Assembly (NCBI GenBank): GCA_050084985.1 | Contig: JBITNC010000001.1 | Span: 13,082,001-13,146,000 of the forward strand | Source of the DNA: Nageia nagi | Taxonomy: Eukaryota; Pinophyta | Direction: 5' to 3' | DNA: 64,000 bases | Part shown: positions 58,400 through 64,000 of the stretch, one piece after another | Layout: every line of letters starts with the position of its first letter | Position numbering within the stretch: the first letter of the stretch is position 1 | Program-made: the position numbers and the translations under genes | Notes under the pieces: generated by a model | Databases searched by the model: none | Told to the model about the DNA's origin: nothing | What the model saw: only the letters and a program-made list of their open reading frames with translations

Positions 58400-59490
58400 T
58401 TATTCTTATGATCCAACTATCCTTTCATTCACCCAATTCCCCTTGAATTACATAATTCCTTACATTTGGGTGAATGATATATATAAAGATCTTATTATGA
58501 GACACATAATGCTTAAAATTTTTAAGTCCTTTCATTATGGAAAACACTTTCTTCTCAATAAATGAATACCTTCTTTGGTGTTGGTGCAGTGTTTGACTAT
58601 GAAAGGCAATGGGATGTTCTTCCTTCTGATCATGTTTTTATGCTAGAATAGTTGTAATGCTTTTCTCTACTCCATATGCATACATGATAAAGTCCTTATA
58701 AAAATTAGGATTGTTTAAAATAGGATCTTTAGTTATAGCATTTTTAATATCATGAAAAGCTTCCTTTGCTTCTTTAGACTAGGAAAATTTAGCATCTTTC
58801 ATTAACATTGTTGTGATTAGGGAAACAATCTCTAAAAAATTATTAATGAAGTTTTTAACAAAATTGATTTGACCAAGGAAATATTGCAAGGCTTTCTTAT
58901 TTGAAGGAAGAGGCAATGCATAAATAAATTTTACTCTATTTGGATCAATTGTCAATCCTTTTTTTGAGACTATATGGCCTACCAATTTTCCTTAGTTAAC
59001 CATAAAAATAGACTTTTTAGGATTGATAGAAATCTTAAATTCTATATATTTTTAAAACTTGCTTGAGATGTGACAAGTGGTCCTTTCTAATCCTATAAAA
59101 GAATATGATGTCATCTAGATAGATTAGGATTATATTATTTATCAAGTCACCAAAGGTATGGTAAATGGCTCTATGAAAAGTAGCCCTAGCATTGGAGAGA
59201 CCAAGAGGCATTCTCTAAAATGAAAATGCCACCCACTTGGTAGTGAATACAATTTTTAATTGATCCTCATACTTTACCCAAATTTGGTTGAATCTTAAAT
59301 AGCCATCAATCATAGAAAAACAAGATCTAGCTACTATATGCAGGATTTATTCCATGGGAGGGAGATGATAATTATCTTTGAGAGACACCTAGTTTAGATT
59401 TTTCAAATCTACAAACAATTTGATTTCTCCACTCTTTTTTCTTATTGGGACTAAATTGGTGACCCAAGAGGGATGCTTGATAGGATAGAT
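58400..59490 (-). pseudogene. G7 reverse transcriptase and classical RNase H
   Basis: RT motifs in order on the minus strand: IKLFVDLKNLN (59410), YHLPPMEQ-like, CFSMIDGYLRFNQI (first catalytic Asp, about 59320), FTTKWVAFSF, MPLGLSNARATFHRA (about 59200), ILIYLDDIIFF (about 59120), then HLKQVLKIY. The connection is in frame 58985-58779 (GHIVSKKGLTIDPNRVKFIY, LQYFLGQINFVKNFI). RNase H follows at 58700-58400 (MYAYGVEKSITTILA, IAFHSQTLHQHQRRYSFIEK, FKHYVSHNKIFIYI), with the first Asp replaced by Y. Both RT Asp sites are intact but several stops interrupt the frame. Confidence 0.9.
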
Positions 59491-60139
59491 AATTTTAGCA
59501 TCTAGGAGTTTTAGCAACTCCTACTTCATTACTTCTCCTATTCTTGGGTTTATTAACCTCTATTTATACCTATATGGCTTAACTTCTGGTTCTAGCTCAA
59601 TGGTGTGCTAGATAAAATTCTTATCATATGTCTTCATATCATCATAAGTCTAGGAAATTGCCTTAGAGAACTCATGGTAAATATAAAATATAATCTTTTT
59701 TTCTTCTTTAGAGCACTTTGATTCAACCTTTATATATTTTTTGAGTTAACTTCTAGCTCAACATTGTTTTCTTTTTAAAGAGCCAAAGTTTTAGCTTTTT
59801 GAACATCTTTAGAATCAAATAGTCATTTGAAGGAAAGAAAACCTTTGGGTATGATATTGTTTTTGAGTTATATAACATCTAAATCTTGGAAGTAGTCAAG
59901 TAGTTCTTCAACATCAAAGGTGTGAGCTACTACTTAATCTATAAGGAAATTCATAATATGCTCATCAGAGTCAAATACCTATCAAAAATTTGCAATATCA
60001 GGAATAGATGGCCTACATAGGACTTTAACTCCACAACTTCCTCTTTTGTGATGAGCAAGATTGTAACATGCTTCTTTACCCATAAGTGCATCAACAATTT
60101 GATTATACCTCCTAAGAATAGAGATGAAATTGATTTCAA

Positions 60140-60510
60140 TGAAACAATTTAATAAGTCCCATACCTTATTCCTATATGTCTTTAGATAGTGATGTCTTGC
60201 ACTAATCTAGTGTTTGACTTACTTTATTACCATTTCAAAATCACTATACACCACTAGGTATCTAATTCCCATGTTGATCACTTTGGATAACCCTAAACAA
60301 AGGGATTCATATTTAGTAGCATTATTTATGTAAATACATATGAATCAAAATGAGAACCTTTTTATGTATCCTTCTAGTGATTTAAAAATAACACCAACAC
60401 TGTAGCCATGTTTGGATCTAGCCCCATCAAAGTACATCATCCATATCTCATGCTCTCTTTCAGCTATGATTGAGATTGATTGCATATTCTTATATAAGTG
60501 ATAGTTACCC
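60140..60510 (-). pseudogene. G7 additional RNase H domain located upstream of RT
   Basis: One continuous minus-strand frame with three stops. The four RNase H acidic sites are present: EIWMMYFDGARSKHGYSVGV (D), NNATKYESLCLGLSKV (E), IRYLVVYSDFEMVIK (D) and RRYNQIVDALMGKEA (D). It resembles the second RNase H of OG (IHFDGSRCEQGGGVGV, NNTEYKALILAL, KIIGDSLLIVNQV) rather than the RT-linked RNase H. It lies after the protease-like region (60.8-61.05 kb) and before RT (59.5 kb). About 650 bp of linker follow (FDVEELLDYFQDLDVI and IIPKGFLSFK), which also precede RT in related elements. Confidence 0.85.
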
Positions 60511-60779
60511 ATATCAATGTTAGTGACCTAGTAATTGACATCATTAGCTGAAAGGATTTATATGGTTAGCAATATCTCTTTGAGTGTATCCCTCTCAAAT
60601 ATTTCTACTAGTCCAAGGCCATTCAAATAGTTTTGTTCCATGATCTTCTTATGATGAACACTTTTAGCTTCCTCATTTGGGATTTGAACCTACTTATTTT
60701 GGAAAGGGAGTAGATGTATATAATATAAGGCTAAGTAGCCTCCCAACTTGGGAATGAATTGTCTAGATAAGTAGATCCC

Positions 60780-61090
60780 AAATAGGGTTGGAAGAACAAT
60801 GATAATAATATCTTGAGTGATACAAATATCAGGGAATGCATTTTGGGTTATGGAAACTCCTTTCACACTACCAACTACATCTATTGGTAAATAATTTAGT
60901 TATATGAATCCATCTATGCATTGAGTAATATACAATTTCATTTCATTTGCAATAGCTTTGGGAATAATGGTAATGGCAAGTCCAATATCAGGTCTAATAT
61001 CAATCATACAATTATTAACTACCCAATCTTCTAATCTAAGAGATACCTAAAAAGGTGGAGGTCTTATTATACCTATAGGAGTTTAAGGGA
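60780..61090 (-). pseudogene. G7 aspartic protease region
   Basis: Minus-strand reading gives WVVNNCMIDIRPDIGLAITI, IPKAIANEMKLYITQCIDGF, LPIDVVGSVKGVSITQNAFP and then DICITQDIIIIVLPTLFGIY. The CMID-x-x-x-DIG segment takes the place of the retropepsin active loop (family D-T/S-G-A/S), here decayed. The length and the later LPTLFG-like end fit a Ty3 protease. Identification is moderate. It lies between Gag and the extra RNase H. Confidence 0.6.
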
Positions 61091-61149
61091 CATTATCATA
61101 AATTACAAATAATGTATTACCCTCTTTTTACTATTTTTAAGCTTCTTGT

Positions 61150-62960
61150 AAGAGGTCAATCTAACCTATAATCCTTAATGCATCAAACATTATCATTCTA
61201 GAAGGGGTTTTTTAATTCTTCCATAATATTGTATGGGATGTAAGGGGCTGAACTTACTTGTTTTAGATAGTTGATGTGATCTAAATTGCTAAGTGGTTTT
61301 CTCCTTGTGATGTTCAGTAATAAAGGGGTATCTTAGTGGAGGAGGCCTCTCTTTTCATGGTACTTCATTTCTAGTCATAGCGAGGTTTCTTGCTAAAGAA
61401 ATAACATTACCTGGATCTTGAGAAACTTGACTCAAATGACTAGAAAGTTGATTTTCTTGATTCTATGGTTAGAGAATAGGAGACTTGGCTCTTTTTGGAT
61501 CAGGTTAAGCTGAAATGGGTTATTGATTTTATTGAGTTCCTTGGGCTTATTACAGGGTTTCTTAGGAGAAAACTCTAGTTTGAACATAGTTGGCTTCTTC
61601 TCCAACATAGCCCAAAAGCCAAAAATTAACCATGGTAAGGTCTATAGCAAGATCTAAAATAGATTCTACTATCTTATCAAAATATAAGCCTAAATGTTGA
61701 TGTTGATACATACCATTGGAGTCTAGAAAATGAAGAGTTGTACAAGGACACAATTTTGTAATACCCAAAGCATCACTTTCCATAGAACTAACCATTACTA
61801 CATTTTCTACAGCTTTAGGAGCAAGTGCTTGTTTTGATTGATTATTTCTAAGCTAAAATCTTGGCTGATACTAGTTATCATATCTCTTGTAATTGAAACC
61901 TTGATTTTGCCTCTCTTGTAAAGTGAACTTATTTTTTAGGTTCCTAATAATTATCTCTACTTGCCTTATCCTATCCTCCTCTTGTGAGTTAGAACTAGTA
62001 TTTCTACTTATACATGCAAGAGATGGTAGTGCTAGTACTTGGTTCTAAGTGGTAGATTTAGGAGGAGGAGATGGTAAGGAAAATACTCCAAGATGAGGAA
62101 TCTATAATGGAGACTATTTTGGAGGTAGATTAAGAAATAAGGGCATAATGGATCTAGGTTGTATCTTACCAGAAGATACAAATGTATGCTCAATGATTTT
62201 AGCTATCTAATAGATATTTATAAAAGTATCACTTGACATAATAATCAATACATTAAAGTACAAAAGAAATGCTTTCCTATAATATACCAAGGCTTGAGCA
62301 TTTGTTGGCCTGATCCTTATTAGAATAGACTTCCAAGTTTTCTCAAATCTTAAATTAAAGTCATCAACAAACTCATGGGGATGTCTTTTGATACATTATA
62401 TGAGGTTTAAAAAGATGTTATCATCATCATATTCAACAAATATTTTGATAAGAGCTTGACATAACTCTCCCCATGTATTTATGGATTGAGAGGTGAGATT
62501 TTTGAACCATTCAATAACTTTTCCTTCAAAATAATGTGACAACAATCTCATCATAATAGTTTCATCATTAATATCAAAGTTAGGAGGCAATAAAGATACA
62601 TCTTGATAATGTTCATAAGGAATTTTTATTGACCCATCATATTTAGGCAAAAATTTAAATGTTGTTGGGTAATAGGGAGAGAATTATCAGGAACTAATAA
62701 GGGATGACTATTATTCCAAGCAGGTAAATCTATAGGGGCAAGTTAAGCCATATTTGGACCACTTGTAAGAGGTGAAAGATTTTACTAAATAGATTCAAAT
62801 ATTGCTATTAATGGGATGGATCTTAAAGGAATTTGAGGAGAAAAGGTTTGAAAAATCTTTCACCTAGTCCTCCTTTGAGGAACTAATAGCTCTTGAAATT
62901 TAGGCTATCTTGAAGAATTTCTTGCACTTCTTCTAGTAAATCTACATTCTAAAGGTGTCA
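61150..62960 (-). pseudogene. G7 Gag
   Basis: Capsid core at 62650-62396: LPKYDGSIKIPYEHYQDVSL, MMRLLSHYFEGKVIEWFKNL and SINTWGELCQALIKIF, then after TAA EFVDDFNLRFEKTWKS, IRPTNAQALVYYRKAFL. It is clearly homologous to D1 Gag (YFKGKVLDWYRGL, INTWAQLAEPF). A P-rich segment and a charged stretch (RIRQVEIIIRNLKNKF) follow near 62.0 kb. The 61795-61562 frame (ITKLCPCTTLHFLDSNGMYQ) is the late part. The exact start is not clear. About ten stops. Confidence 0.82.
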
Positions 62961-63102
62961 AGTTTCAAAAACTTGATTGGATTTGATAGTAAAGTAACCA
63001 ATAAGGTTAAATAAACTATATGATCTTTAAGCACAAGGTGATAGCTTACCAAACACAGTTATCTAGCCTAATCATTCCCATAAAATATGGATTTTTATTC
63101 GA

Positions 63103-63121
63103 GTCCCACTAGGTATGTTAG
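63103..63121 (-). promoter_or_regulatory. G7 primer-binding-type sequence, decayed
   Basis: Minus strand CTAACATACCTAGTGGGAC. It aligns with TTGGCACGCCCAGTGGGAC of D1, nearly all differences being transitions. It lies three bases inside the 5' LTR end at 63125. Confidence 0.6.
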
Positions 63122-63124
63122 AAA

Positions 63125-64000
63125 TGAACTAGTGTACTATTGATCAATATAATGTAACCTCAAGGGTTTGGTCTAGTCATGTTCTCTATTGCCTATAATA
63201 TTAGGTTTTTCAAAAGAGTATAAATTGGTAGGATAGTGCGCTCATTAGGTTTTCTACTTAATCTTTGGGCTACAGGCCAATTCCTATCTATGTAAAAGGT
63301 CAAAAGTAACTAGAAAGAGATAAAAAGGTAAAGGTAACATGAAAGAGACAAAATGAAATACAAAAATCAAATTAAAATTAATTAGCCCAAGCATTACTAC
63401 ATAGGTGGAAATCCATAGCCAAGATTAGGAATAGTAAACTATCTTACTCTTGGGATCTCGTAGTCGTAATACACAGCCACAACTTAAGATAATGTTTCAT
63501 ACATAATATTCATAAGACATAATAAACAACCACAAATTGTAGAGGGTAAAGTATCATTGTTTTGCATTAACATTTACAAAATTATTTTATACATTGGAAA
63601 ACTTTGCTAAAATATCCAACCTTATGGACCTCTAATAGTTCACTATTTATACTATTCTATTTACAAATGGGTGGTTGTCCACCATTACTTCCTTTAATTT
63701 CTATATTGACTAAGAACAAAAATAATTAATTATTTACAAATGTACAAATTCAATCTATAATTGTGTTATATTGCATAATTATCTAGTACAATCAACACCA
63801 ATATCTAGAAATATACATACTCTAAATCTCTAACTTTCTTAGTCATAATCCCTCGTATTTGTCTTTAAATATATCCTATTGCAACTATAGCTAATTATCG
63901 AGGTATGATCTATTGGCTTGATTGGTATGGTTTGTGTATGTGCTCTATCAATAGCCATCTAACTCTTTGCAACCATTTATGAAGATCATTATAGCTCTAG
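63125..64000 (-). repeat. G7 5' LTR, cut by the window edge
   Basis: At least 876 bp. The inner end is TGAACTAGTGTAC on plus. The part from 63729 to the edge matches 53186-53457. Confidence 0.7.

Overview
The window is a piece of a repeat-rich plant nuclear genome, probably a seed plant with a very large genome. It is AT-rich, contains no cellular gene, rRNA or tRNA that I can recognise, and consists almost entirely of plant retroelements nested inside one another: a LINE, several Ty3/gypsy elements, Ty1/copia elements and TRIM-type short LTR elements. Nearly every old reading frame is broken by TAG/TAA stops where the protein family has Q or W. This is the footprint of cytosine-methylation decay in silenced plant repeats. 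The species cannot be named from the sequence.

Layout. 1-2.1 kb: decayed LINE (+). 2.3-3.66 kb: Ty3 gag remnant (+). From 3667: element G1 (+), whose 5' LTR (3667-3938 plus 8615-9250) is split by D1, an internally deleted Ty3 element (3939-8609, -, TSD ATAAC). G1 leader 9251-12037 carries a copia fragment between 79-bp direct repeats. G1 gag and protease run 12.04-15.46 kb and stop at TRIM-A (15468-17246). 17.25-19.33 kb: gag N-terminus, leader and LTR end of element G2, on the minus strand. 19330-40692: OG, a 21.4-kb Ogre/Tat-like Ty3 element (-, 837-bp LTRs, TSD GTTGT) inserted in the G2 LTR. It has gag, protease, G-patch, RT, two RNase H domains, integrase, an extra downstream ORF and an antisense intron-containing plant-mobile-domain (PMD) gene. 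That PMD gene is itself split by a young copia-type element, C1 (22723-26898, TSD GATAC, LTRs about 99% identical). 40.7-41.55 kb: rest of the G2 LTR. 41.55-42.62 kb: G1 pol (-). 42623-43399: TRIM-B (-). 43.4-47.9 kb: G2 gag-protease-G-patch (+). 48.0-50.56 kb: second PMD gene (-). 51.2-51.89 kb: a related LTR start. 53.2-64 kb: element G7 (-), with PR, an extra RNase H, RT, RNase H, integrase and a coiled-coil ORF.

The parts of G1 and G2 on either side of the two TRIMs are exact complements. Inverting 17247-42622 restores two collinear plus-strand elements, each interrupted by one TRIM. I read this as a roughly 25-kb inversion by recombination between inverted TRIM copies.

The most notable biology is the accessory cargo of the retroelements: the antisense PMD gene with a conserved phase-0 intron in two elements, the downstream ORF with a duplicated domain of unknown function in OG, and the RNase H placed between protease and RT in G7.
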